This document shows positions 1-10,070 of a stretch of 64,000 nucleotides of DNA, one piece after another; position 1 is the first letter of the stretch, and each line of letters begins with the position of its first letter. The translations under genes were made by a program, and so were the position numbers. Source of the stretch: Platanthera guangdongensis (taxonomy: Eukaryota; Streptophyta; Magnoliopsida; Asparagales; Orchidaceae); assembly GCA_039583875.1 (NCBI GenBank), contig CM077162.1, positions 168,225,220-168,289,219 on the forward strand. Reading direction: 5' to 3'. The notes beneath the pieces are model-generated. The model ran no database searches. It was given only the letters and a program-made list of their open reading frames with translations, and was not told the origin of the DNA.

Positions 1-1125
1 ATGTACTTGTACAAGTTCTGACACCATCCCGGGGATCTCCTATGATTTGGTCCATTGGGTGATCCTTCAGATGTCTGAGCTCTAGAGTCCTTGCATCTGG
101 AGTGTATTCAATCATGGGAGTGAATTCATCAACCTGGATGATTTCTTCACCTTGATCGTCAACCTCTCCAATCGGGGTTGGAGTGGTGATCTTGATGAAC
201 TTTTCACCTTTTTTCTTCAATCGGCTCACCCAAGTAAAGTTCTTTCATCTTTGAACCTGCATCTTCAATGAACACACTAGAAGAGTTAATTTGCAGCAAG
301 CTCGTCTCATCAAATATAACATGAATGGATTCATCTACAACCAGAGTTTTTCTATTAAATATTATATATGCCTTACTATGGATACTATACTCTACAAAAA
401 TAACTTCAAAACTCTTTTCGCTAAATTTGGTAGTGTGATACTTGTCATTGTTAAGGATGAAGCACTTACAGCCAAAGATTCTAAAATATGAAACAGTCGG
501 TTTCCTGCCCTTTAGAAGTTCGTAAGGTGTTTTATTATGGTTCTTGTTTATAAGTGTTCGATTTTGCACGTGGCACGCAGTGTTGACCGCTTCAGCCTAG
601 AAGTATTCCGGTAGTGAAGCATCACTCAACATGGTCCTGCAGGCATCTATGAGTGTTTTATTCCTTCTCTCAGCTACTCTGTTCTGTTGAGGAGTACGAG
701 GAGAGGAAAACTCATGAAAGATACCTAAGCTTTCACAAAATTATATCAAGGATCCAGACTTCAACTCTGTTCCATTGTGACTTCTGATTTTGACTACAGA
801 GTAGTTGTATTCATTCTGTACTTGCCTGACAAAACTAGTAAATATGTCAAAGGTATCTGACTTGTGTTTTAGAAAAAACACCCACACAAAACACGAGTAA
901 TCATCAACAATAACTAATGTATAATCCTTACCTCCCAAACGTCTAACTTGCAGTGGACCGAACAAGTCCATATGAAGTAGATGTAAACATCCATTAGAAT
1001 CTTTGCTAATAATGCTTTTAAAGATAACCCTTGTTTGCTTGCCTTTTACATATGCGTGACAAGATCTATCTTTAGCGTATTTGACATTTGGGGCATCACG
1101 TACTAAATTTAGAGAAAATAATTTA
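1..1125 (-). pseudogene. Copia-1 pol fragment: GAG-pre-integrase, integrase core and start of linker
   Basis: Minus-strand reading from 1125 downward gives the end of the GAG-pre-integrase region, then the integrase motif HMDLFGPL with the first catalytic Asp, then VDDYSCFVWVFFLKHKS. The segment at 204-569 gives the post-integrase stretch with YELLKGRKP and FRIFGCKCF, which is usual for Ty1/copia. The second catalytic region reads IRSHNGTE where family members have RSDHGTE, so the catalytic Asp is lost. Between 570 and 740 the frame is broken. The product would have been the strand-transfer enzyme that inserts cDNA. The reading frame is cut at 1125 by element A and resumes at 9596. Confidence 0.85.
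1121..1125. repeat. Target-site duplication of element A, left copy
   Basis: ATTTA at 1121-1125 directly precedes the TG of the left LTR. The same five bases at 9596-9600 directly follow the CA of the right LTR. This perfect 5-bp duplication proves that 1126-9595 inserted as a unit. Confidence 0.95.
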
Positions 1126-1460
1126 TGTTGGGTATTGTATCCACAATTACCTGGATTTGAGGAAGCCACCTGTCAAGCTAAGATGAATTCACAATGTATT
1201 TGATAAAATCTTTCATGTTGTGCTTGCAGTTATTCCACACTAAGTACACACCAATGTCAGGATGCAGTAGGTCAATATACACGGGTCTGCACGACGTAAT
1301 CCCTCGTTGAGCAGATCAGTGTGTTGGCCTACGTGTACTCTCTCTATTGGAGTGCACTTACTTTCAAGTATAGGGCTGTGTTAAGGCAAGAGCAGACAAG
1401 GAGCAAGGATGGGTCAAGGAGCACCTCATGGGTGGAAAGACGAAAAATCGTCTTAGTGTA

Positions 1461-1738
1461 AATCGACGAGAATCATTGGCTGATTCTCGCCGACTCGATA
1501 TAGCTACTTCAAAGCGAGCAACTCTGATGCTAAGTAATAATCGACGAGAATAACCAAGTGATTCTCGCCGAATCGTCGAGAATCACTGGCTGATTCTCGC
1601 CGACTCGACCCGGCTAAATCAGAGCATGCAATCAAGTCAACATCGACGAGAATCATCTTTTATTCTCGCTGAATCGACGAGAATCAAGGTGATTCTCGTC
1701 GATTCGACGAGAATCACCTTCGATTCTCGCCGATTTTG
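1461..1738. repeat. Array of TCGA-centred inverted repeats in U3 of element A
   Basis: Units of the form CGACGAGAATCA and TGATTCTCGCCGA alternate in opposite orientation and make a series of potential hairpins. The most perfect is at 1686-1720, with two 17-bp arms around one central base. The array lies 120-400 bp upstream of the TATA box. The right LTR carries a longer version at 8263-8602, so copy number changes between LTRs. Confidence 0.85.
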
Positions 1739-1854
1739 ACTTGGGCAATTTTCTGGAAACTGCTGGACCGGATTCTGCCGCTGGCACTGTTTTGAACCGA
1801 AATTAAGGTTTCTTCTGGTGGGACCCATAACGGTCATAAAAGAGTATTTCACTG

Positions 1855-1862
1855 TATAAATA
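1855..1862 (+). promoter_or_regulatory. TATA box of element A 5' LTR
   Basis: TATAAATA in a T/A-rich context, downstream of the palindrome array. It is repeated at 8721-8728 in the right LTR. It would start genomic RNA about 30 bases downstream. Confidence 0.7.
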
Positions 1863-2736
1863 CACGCGTATTTTTGAACAGTAGATTAGCGAAAAAGATT
1901 TGAAAAAGACGAGCCGCGACGTGACCTAGATCGCGACTTCCGCTCCGCCGCCGCCGCCGTCGCCGCTCAAGCAAGTTGATCGCCGGTCTTGATCGTGGTT
2001 TCTTCCAGATCTCCCATCGACAGAAGCTTAGCCAAGCTTAGCGTCTCACGTGCCTAACCGGAGATCCTTTGTCTCTTGATTTGTTGATCGGGAAAACCTT
2101 CCCCATCCGAATCGATCGAGACGATCGATCCTAGTGTGACCGTTGGAAGACCTAGCTAGCTTTGCTACGAAGTTTGGATCTCCAAAGTACAGCAGCCGCA
2201 CACCGTTGTCGCCGCCAATCCCGTGAACCAAGCTGCCGTCCATCTTGCCGCCGCCGGTTCCGGGGAGATTCTCTCCAAGAGAGATCTAGGGTTGTGGACT
2301 TTTCATGGACTTCAAGAACACGTTGTCAACGAAGAGGGGCACCTTAGTCTCCAAACGTAGTTTGTATTTATTGTACATTCTAGTTCATTTTTGTTGTAAA
2401 GGAATGTTGGTTCCGAGTTATAAGGGTTGGGTGCAACCCGTGTTGTGGGAGTGTTGTCTCCTACGTGTGGAAGGGTTCCTTCCGATAGTGCAAGGATTGG
2501 ATTTCAATCCTGTTGGTGAAGAGACCGAGTCGTCCCTTGTTGGGAGATAGGTCGAAGGGGGAAAGTGGATGTACCCAAATCGGGGAACCACTATAAATTG
2601 CTTGTGTACCTTCTTTGCTGTGGTGTTTTATTTTCGTGTGCAGGTACAATTTTAATTCCACAAAAACGCTGCACGTCACCTATTCCCCCCCCCCCCCCCA
2701 TAGGTGAAGGTTGTTGACACTAGGTGGAATTTCAAG

Positions 2737-2748
2737 TGGTATCAGAGG
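2737..2748 (+). other. Primer-binding site of element A
   Basis: TGGTATCAGAGG two bases after the LTR matches the 3' end complement of initiator tRNA-Met, the usual Copia primer. Confidence 0.85.
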
Positions 2749-2808
2749 GAGGTTACTCATCAAAAAGGTTTACACCTTGAGTAGAATCCTGCCACCAGTG
2801 TCAGAAGC

Positions 2809-4386
2809 ATGGAGCTGGATCATGAGATATCGCCACTAAGACTTCCCACATGCACAAAGGAGTATTATCCCATCTGGAAGATAAGAGTGTCGTATCACTT
2901 AGAGGCTATCGATCCTCGAGCATCTTTCATCCTGGAAGAGGGTCCTTTTATTCCTATGAAGACCTCCGGCTCTGGAAAGAATATCCAAGTGCCCAAGTGT
3001 ATTGTTGAGATGTCGGAGACGGAACTCTCATTATTTAATCTGGACAAGATGATTCGTCAGATTATCATGGATGTCTGGTCTGGACCTTCTCGCTCTAGAT
3101 TGGAAAAATGTGGGACGGCCAAATCTATGTGGGTGATGATCTCAGAGCTGATGGGGGGATCAAAAAAAGCTGGAATCGGCTGTCAACTAGAGGATGAAGC
3201 CTATGTGGGGGTACTCGCCTCTGAAGATGAAGGCAAGGATCAATCGGACAGCATCAGAGCTCCAGTGTCCGTCTCAGAGACTGAAGAAGCCAGTGAGGAA
3301 AGCAGTTCTGATGAGGATGACACAACGGGCAATGGCATTAGTGACAATAACACTGAAGAGCAGGTAACTTCTTCATCTTGCCCTGTCTCTCTTGAAGTTC
3401 CTGAAGACAGGAACTGTTTCCCTTCTGAAAATCCTGATTCCCTGAAGAGAGCCCTTCAGAAAAGCAACCTACTTATTGAGGAGCAAGCTCAGGAGATTGC
3501 TCGGCTGAAGATCTTGTTTGTTCTCCAATTGGCATCCAACAAGGTCAAGGACTCTAAAATCTCAGATCTAGAGAGTAGTCTAGAGAATGAGAAAAGGATA
3601 GTATCTAACTTTTCCAAGGTTGATGCTATGAAGAGAAAGGTAGAAAATGGGTGGATCTCCCGAATTATCAATTCGTGGAGAAATGGGGAAACGGTATTCC
3701 GACCCCCCACTCCAAGCAGGAAGGCTACTCATCATGCCTTCAGGTATGATCACAGGAATAATCGTGGTCACTGCAAGGGTGATTTGTCCTCATGTGGAGA
3801 CACCCATAGTGCAAGGGCCGTCATGGCCACCCATGAGAGAATACCTAAGGCTCATTCTGAGCCCTTTGTATTCTCGGCCACTGCCCCTACTCGGCATGAA
3901 TCGGCTGGTATCAGCTCTCAGAACTCTTCTCTCCACCCAAGGACACAGGAAAGGGGGGTTAGAAGTCATGCTGTAGGTTCTCATGGGGCCTCAGGAAGGG
4001 GGCTGACTGAAAGGAAGGCACCACCTCCCAGGCCTCGTGACGCTCACTGCATGCATTCTTTCCACACTACCACGTGTTACGGTGGAAGAGGCAGTTCTGG
4101 GAGCAGATCCAGATCTATCCCGTTTGGACCTAGGCTCATGACTACCTCAGTCACTAGATCAGGTCAGAAACGGAGATACAACATTCACGCGTGTTGGTGC
4201 TGTGGCAAGGTTGGACACTTTGCCATAGACTGCTGGCACAACCCCTCTGTGTCAAGGGCAAGGGCCTATCCACATCTCCTGGGCAGAGGTAGTCTTCCTG
4301 ACAGGATTTCTGAAGGAAGGCAGTCGAGTGTTTATGCTAACCAGAACCTAGGACCCAATATATATTGGGTTCCTAAGGTAAAGTAA
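2809..4386 (+). CDS. gag: Element A Gag (intact, 525 aa)
   Basis: The structural capsid/nucleocapsid protein of the particle. The first ATG after the PBS opens an uninterrupted 525-codon frame. Residues about 15-115 match the N-terminal gag domain of Copia-1 (WKIRVSYHLEAIDPR and EEGPFIPM here, against WKERIKFFMKAVDPR and EEGPYVPM there). Residues about 135-190 are acidic and Ser-rich, and 205-275 look like a coiled coil with leucine/lysine heptads. A basic, Ser/Arg-rich stretch follows. A zinc knuckle CWCCGKVGHFAIDC (CX2CX4HX4C) lies at residues 462-475 and is nearly the same as one in Copia-1. Being intact while Copia-1 is decayed suggests recent function. No protease or pol follows, so maturation would need an enzyme in trans. 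Confidence 0.92.
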   Translation: MELDHEISPLRLPTCTKEYYPIWKIRVSYHLEAIDPRASFILEEGPFIPMKTSGSGKNIQVPKCIVEMSETELSLFNLDKMIRQIIMDVWSGPSRSRLEKCGTAKSMWVMISELMGGSKKAGIGCQLEDEAYVGVLASEDEGKDQSDSIRAPVSVSETEEASEESSSDEDDTTGNGISDNNTEEQVTSSSCPVSLEVPEDRNCFPSENPDSLKRALQKSNLLIEEQAQEIARLKILFVLQLASNKVKDSKISDLESSLENEKRIVSNFSKVDAMKRKVENGWISRIINSWRNGETVFRPPTPSRKATHHAFRYDHRNNRGHCKGDLSSCGDTHSARAVMATHERIPKAHSEPFVFSATAPTRHESAGISSQNSSLHPRTQERGVRSHAVGSHGASGRGLTERKAPPPRPRDAHCMHSFHTTTCYGGRGSSGSRSRSIPFGPRLMTTSVTRSGQKRRYNIHACWCCGKVGHFAIDCWHNPSVSRARAYPHLLGRGSLPDRISEGRQSSVYANQNLGPNIYWVPKVK

Positions 4387-5353
4387 CTCTCTTTTGCAGG
4401 GTAGTATAGGTTCCCGTAAATATAATGGGAACTATACAGTAGATGTTTCAAGACTATATTGGAACAAATATATAGAATAACAGAAGTGATATCTACCTGA
4501 GCATACTCACATTGAGCACCTGGTATGTTTTAACCAGAGCGGCTAAAAGATAACTCTCATAGTCCCAGGTACTCTTAATCAGCTCCAAGACTTGAGTCAT
4601 ATTGTATCGACATTTCCATATATATATATTTATATATTTATTTACACATATATGTGTGTACACTTAAGGATAGGTTAACACGGTAAACATAAACCTTAGA
4701 CACATCAATGAAGATTTATGGGAAATTCCACTAGTAGATTCGAAAACTAACGAAGATACGTCATTGGAAATCTTGACATCAAGAAATGTATGGAAAAGCC
4801 CGGTTCAAACCCTAAATATATTGGCTTTAAGAAATATATATATATATTTAGAAAAAAAAAATTTAATTATCTTGATATCAGAAGACCCGTTAAAATCCGT
4901 TAAAATCCCTTTAGACCCATCGATATCGCACAGTTCCCGCTGACCCTTCACATTTCGCAGGAAGCTCACCGAAGGACTCTCGCCGATTCGTGAAGCATTC
5001 CCGCAAGATTCCCGCAAGCTTCTTCCCGAAGGACTCTCACCGAAGGACTCTCACCGAAGGACCCGTGATTCTTCCCCTTCCGTCGACATCCCACAAGATT
5101 CCCACAACCTGTGAAGAATTCCGTCGATCTTGACGTGCAAGAATCCCGCAACCTCGTCCAGGGATTTCTCCGCAGTTTCGATCAATCACAGTCGCGTGCA
5201 CCTCCCGGGTGTCCGTCATCCTTGTCAAACTAACTCACTGTCTACGCACTTGGGTAACCATATCCTCATCCTTACAAGAACTTTATTACTAGTGTCGCTT
5301 CCCTTTTGACTTTTGATTAAGCGTAGAGTAGGGATTCTCTCCCTAGGTTTGCG
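4387..5353 (+). other. Non-coding spacer between gag and aORF of element A, with candidate splice acceptor
   Basis: No open frame of note. It holds an AT-dinucleotide stretch with TATA-like runs at about 4618-4655, and short GAAGGACTCTC-type repeats at 4970-5060. One of these at 4976-4990 shares the 13-mer TCTCGCCGATTCG with the U3 array of the same element. The last bases before the aORF ATG read TTCTCTCCCTAG|GTTTGCG, a good 3' splice-site match with the AG at 5345-5346. Elements B and C have the same arrangement, so the second gene may be expressed from a spliced RNA or an internal promoter. Confidence 0.6.
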
Positions 5354-7684
5354 ATGGCTCCAAGGACAACCGCTAGACTGATCACTGGATGTGAGCTGGT
5401 TCGAACAGGGTTCTCACATACTTCTGATGAATTCAGAAACATCATTATCATGCTAGAAGAGGCTGGACTCTCATTCATACTGGAGCACCCATGTAAAATC
5501 TTAGACAAGGAAGTGCTGGAGTTCTTCGCTACCGCCAAACTCAGAAATGAAGACTCTCTCATCAAGAGCAAGGTTGCAGGGGCAACGATCAAGATGTCTG
5601 CAAGCAAGCTAACCAAATACTTGCAGCTCACTAGTTCGGAGCACGAGGATTATCTTGAGGAAGAGGATAAAACTAAGACATTATTATTCTGTGGACTCAC
5701 TCGAGGCACCAGATCGATAAAGCGAAAGGAAATGAATGAGGAGGGGAAGCTTCTGTCAGACATCATTGGGAAGGTACTCATATGCAAACCGGGTTCACAT
5801 GACCACATCTCTGCGGACATGTTCAAGATCCTTGTAGCAATTGTCTGCCGAAAAACATTCAACTGGGGGGCATTGCTTTTTGAGAAGATAAAGGACACCC
5901 TCAGATCTCCTAGCTTTGGCCGAATCATCAGTCTGTATCTCAATCAGTTAAACGGAGATAAGTATGACATGAGTAAAGGTGTTCCTCTTCATTACTTGAA
6001 GAAAATGGACTCAAGCGTTTTTGACAGATGGGAGAGGTGCATTGGGCAGGCTGCCGTGGTAGAACAACATGAAGTATCTCCAGCCGAGGACGGAACTGTG
6101 GCTGACTCCTTAGTAATCCCCAGTGAAATTCCTGATGCTTTGACTACAGGAATTGAGGGGGAGCCTCTACCCACTTATGCTAATATCGTATCTGACATCT
6201 CCCAGATATCTAGAGATGCAGTGGCGGATATACAAGAAGCAAGTGAAGCTGTGCTGGAGGATGAGGAGGCCCTGAACCTGAACGATCTAGGAGCCGGAGG
6301 TGCTGTAGAGGAGACTGCTGACGAAGGGTTGGAATATGATGCTGATGTGAATGATCTCATGGATGATGAAGGTGAGGAAGAAGTCAATGCGGGACAGGAA
6401 GCATTGGAGACTCAGGATATCATTGAAGTTCCATCTGACAAGCACACTCCTGAGATCGTCCCTGAGAACATTAGTGCAACAGTGGAGGGGGAGTCCGAGA
6501 AATCTACAGAAGCCGCAAGCATTCCCCCCTTAGAGACTGTGCTCGTGTCCAGCTTTACAGGTGCATCTGCTGAAGAGCAAGGCCAAGGAGTGCCTCTAGA
6601 TCATCCACTACGAGATGATCTAGCCAATCACACCGTGAATGTCATTCAGGGTATAGTGGATGAGCTTAAAGCATCTTTTGAGAAATCTCAAAATAAACTG
6701 TTGAAAAGAGTTAAGAAATCGGAGAATCTCATGCTCAAGAACATGGTGGAGATCAATCACAAACTTGACGTGATGGAAAAGAAGTTTGAAGATAAATAAA
6801 TAGCGGCCGGCCAAGCTGTCACTCTTCTTATGGACAGATTAAAAAGGAACACTGATACTCTCGCAGTCGTAAATCAGAATGCTCATGTCGTAGCAAATAA
6901 CATTCAAAAGTTTGATGGCAATATGGTAACTCTCAACACCAATTAACAAGCCTTGGTCACTGAATTCTCCAGGACTACAGAGCACATTGATGAGTCACTG
7001 CATTCTTATGCAAACTCCATTGCAGTCGAAGCCAAAAAGGGGGAGAAAGAATATATAGCTAAGATGGCCGAGCTTCAAGAAATCATCATCAAAAACTTTG
7101 AGCAGTCAAACACATATGTTTGTGACAGTTGCTGGTGGATGCTCCAACAAGCGTTAGGCGTTAATATCCCTGAAAATCCTGAGGGTATTCATGCTCCTGA
7201 GAATACTACGGCTGCTCAGGGAGTAAGTGCTGCAGAAGTTCCCTGAAGTGAAGCTGAGGCTGCTAGGGCCACCTCCAAGGCAAAACTGATGGCAATGTTT
7301 GACCAAGGAGCCCTAGCAAAAGCTAGAGACAAGAGAAAATCTCAAGAAGGGACATCCAAGGAAACACAAGCTGAAAAGAGAATCAGATTGAAGGAGGAGG
7401 AAGTAAGAAACGAAAAGTGGAGTCCGGTTTCAAAGAGTATCATCTTGGACACATTCTGGCTACAAGAAAAAGGAGAAATCAATCGAAACGACGTATACAA
7501 CCAGCATGAGTGGGAGCTGCACAAGATGTATGAAGCTAAACGGAACATCTTTTTCAGGACCAACACTGCGGCAGATAAAGCTCCTCCACCCAGATACTAT
7601 CCAAAGCCCAAGGAGTATGTTGAAAGGCAAAGAAAGAAGTTTTTGGCTCAGAAGCATAAGGATGACCTAGCCAAAAATCCATAG
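5354..7684 (+). pseudogene. Element A env-position accessory ORF (aORF), 777 codons with three stops
   Basis: A single frame runs from ATG 5354 to the TAG near 7684, broken by TAA at 6797, TAA at 6944 and TGA at 7244. Residues about 30-230 form a helical domain shared with the aORFs of elements B and C. Its anchors are GKVL, then HD-x-I, then NWG-x2-LF, then FG, and ending VFDRWER. It resembles the domain called 'putative plant transposon protein' in plant retroelements. Residues 240-400 are acidic and likely disordered. About 435-481 is a coiled coil (KLLKRVKKSENLML). The C-terminus is basic with PPPRYYPKPKEY. I see no signal peptide or membrane segment, so an envelope role is not supported. 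Function is unknown. With the stops, only an N-terminal 481-aa product is likely unless read-through occurs. Confidence 0.8.
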
Positions 7685-7914
7685 ACAAAAATTCATAGAT
7701 TGTCATTGTCTCTTGAACACTTTTATCTTGTCTTATTAATATATGAACAATCCTATTTATATTTATATATATATATATGTATATGAATTTATGATTGACT
7801 CAAGCCTTGATCTGTTTGCCTATATTTTCTTGTACCGCATCTTTATATTCTCTATGTTGAATATATTATTTGGTTGGTGGTATTCATCTTAGCTAGTAGG
7901 ATTTTGGCTTCGTC

Positions 7915-7927
7915 AAATAGGGGGAGA
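7915..7927 (+). other. Polypurine tract of element A
   Basis: AAATAGGGGGAGA one base before the TG of the 3' LTR. It is the plus-strand primer site and is nearly identical to the tracts of elements B and C. Confidence 0.9.
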
Positions 7928-7928
7928 T

Positions 7929-9595
7929 TGTTGGGTATTATATCCACAATTACCTGGATTTGAGGAAGCCACATGTCAATCTAAGATGAATTCACAATGT
8001 ATTTGATAAAATCTTTCAAGTTGTGCTTGCAGTTATTCCACACTAGGTAAACACCAATGTCAGGATGCAGTAGGTCAATATACACGGGTCTGCACGACGT
8101 AATCCCTCGTTGAGCAGATCAGTGTGTTGGCCTACGTGTACTCTCTCTATTGGAGTGTACTTACTTTCAAGTACAGGGCTGTGTTAAGGCAAGAGCAGAC
8201 AAGGAGCAAGGATGGGTCAACGAGCACCTCATGGGTGGAGAGACGAAAAATCGTCTAAGTGTAAATCGACGAGAATCACTAGTGATTCTCGCCGAATCGT
8301 CGAGAATCATTGGCTGATTCTCGCCGACTCGATCCATCTACTTCAAAGCGAGCAACTCTGATGCTAAGTAATAATCGACGAGAATCACCAAGTGATTCTC
8401 GCCGATTCGGCGAGAATCACTAGTGATTCTCGCCGAATCATCGAGAATCACTGGCTGATTCTCGCCGACTCGACCCGGCTAAATCAGAGCGTGCAATCAA
8501 GTCAACATCGACGGGAATCATCTTTGATTCTCGCCGAATCGACGAGAATCACCTTTGATTCTCGCCGATTCGACGAGAATCACCTTCGATTCTCGCCGAT
8601 TTTGACTTGGGCAATTTTCTGGAAACTGCTGGACCGGATTCTGCCGCTAGCACTGTTTTGAACCGGAATTAGGGTTTCTTCTGGTGGGACCAATAACGGT
8701 CATAAAAGAGTATTTCACTGTATAAATACACGCGTATTTTTGAACAGTAGATTAGCGAAGAAGATTTGAAAAAGACGAGACACGACGTGACCTAGATCGC
8801 GACTTCCACTCCGCCGCCGCCGCCGTCGCCGCTCAAGCAAGTTGATCGCCGGTCTTGATCGTGGTTTCTTCCAGATCTCCCGTCAACAGAAGCTTAGCCA
8901 AGCTTAGTGTCTCACGTGTCTAACCGGAGATCATTTGTCTCTTGATTTGTTGATCGGGAAAACCTTCCCCATCCGAATCGATCGAGACGATCGATCCTAG
9001 TGTGACCATTGGAAGACCTAGCTAGCTTTGCTACGAAGTTTGGATCTCCAAAGTACAGAAGCCGCACACTGTTGTCACCGCCGATCCCGTGAACCAAGCC
9101 GCTGCCCATCTTGCCGCCGCCGGTTCCGGGGAGATTCTCTCCAAGAGAGATCTAGGGTTGTGGACTCTTCGTGGACTTCAAGAACACGTCGTCAATGAAG
9201 AGGGACACCTTAGTATCCAAACGTAGTTTGTATTTCTTGTACATTCTAGTTCATTTTTGTTGTAAAGGAACGTTGGTTCCGAGTTATAAGGGTTGGGTGC
9301 AACCCGTGTTGTGGGAGTGTTGTCTCCTACGTGTGGAAGGGTTCCTTCCGATAGTGCAAGGATTGGATTTCAATCCTGTTGGTGAAGAGACTGAGTCGTC
9401 CCTTGTTGAGAGATAGGTCGAAGGGGGAAAGTGGATGTACCCAAATCGGGGAACCACTATAAATTGCTTGTGTACCTTCTTTGCTGTGGTGTTTTATTTT
9501 CGTGTGAAGGTACAATTTTAATTCCGCAAAAATGCTGCACGTCACCTATTCCCCCCCCCCATAGGTGAAGGTAGTTGACACTAGGTGGACTTTCA
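7929..9595 (+). repeat. Element A 3' LTR (1667 bp)
   Basis: Same ends as the 5' LTR, starting TGTTGGGTA and ending CA at 9595, followed by the ATTTA duplication at 9596-9600. It is 58 bp longer than the left copy, mostly because the U3 inverted-repeat array (8263-8602) has more units. The TATA box is at 8721-8728. A CCG-trinucleotide run lies near 8813-8835. Confidence 0.93.
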
Positions 9596-10070
9596 ATTTA
9601 TTAATAGTTTTGAAATTAATATATGCTAGTCTCGTGTGCCATTGGTCACCAAGAGACGCACTATCTTTAGCCAAAAAGCATACTGGTGTAGAAGAGTCTA
9701 TACAAAAAAATTCAAACAAAATATATATTTGCTTCGAGTTCCTGATAGAATCATTTTCATATTATCAACCGATTTTATCAAGCACTTATCTGCATGAAAT
9801 TCCACAAAGTATCCTTTATCGCAAAGCTTGCTTATGCTTATGAGATTGTATTCCAATCCTTCAACATAAGTCTCATCTGAGAAGGATACACTATTGTTAG
9901 TGATCATACCATAACCTTTAGTAATTCCTCGATCTGAACCTCCAAAGATGACATTTGGCACATTCAAGATTGGAGAATAGTTCTGAAGAAGGCTTCTTGC
10001 CCCGGTCATATGCCAAGAGCATCCACTGTCCAAGTACTAGATAGGAGTTTTGGTGGCCTTTGGACATACC
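9596..10070 (-). pseudogene. Copia-1 protease remnant
   Basis: Read on the minus strand, 10033-9698 gives the aspartic-protease motif DSGCSWHMTG, followed by the family-typical VIFGG, KGYG, YVEGLEYNLISISKLCDKGY and CLIKS. This enzyme would cut the Gag-Pol polyprotein. The frame degenerates toward 9596, where element A interrupts it; the GAG-pre-integrase part resumes at 1125. An in-frame stop just upstream of the motif (near 10037) shows decay. Confidence 0.85.

Larger units (their letters stand above)
1126..2734 (+). repeat. Element A 5' LTR (1609 bp)
   Basis: It starts TGTTGGGTA and ends with CA at 2734, two bases before the PBS. It matches 7929-9595 along its whole length, with indels mainly in the repeat array and in a poly-C run (about 15 C near 2686-2700, 10 C in the other copy). 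A TATA box at 1855-1862 places U3 at 1126 to about 1885. The U5 end has a block with GATGTACCCA and GGGGAACCACTATAAA that recurs in the other Copia LTRs of this window. Confidence 0.93.
1126..9595 (+). mobile_element. Element A: non-autonomous Copia-type element with gag and an env-position ORF, no pol
   Basis: The 8.47-kb unit has two LTRs (1126-2734 and 7929-9595), a PBS complementary to initiator tRNA-Met, a polypurine tract and a perfect ATTTA duplication. The internal region holds an intact 525-codon gag (2809-4386) and a second reading frame of 777 codons (5354-7684) with three in-frame stops. No protease, integrase, reverse transcriptase or RNase H motif occurs in any frame. It fits the known class of gag-only terminal-repeat elements (TR-GAG) but adds the second gene. 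The LTR ends, PPT and U5 match the autonomous Copia elements nearby, so movement in trans is the simplest inference. Confidence 0.9.

Noticed and set aside
5354..7684. Calling the aORF an envelope gene
   Set aside because: It has the env position but no signal peptide, membrane span, cleavage site or cysteine pattern. A nuclear or structural role fits the sequence better, and neither is proven.
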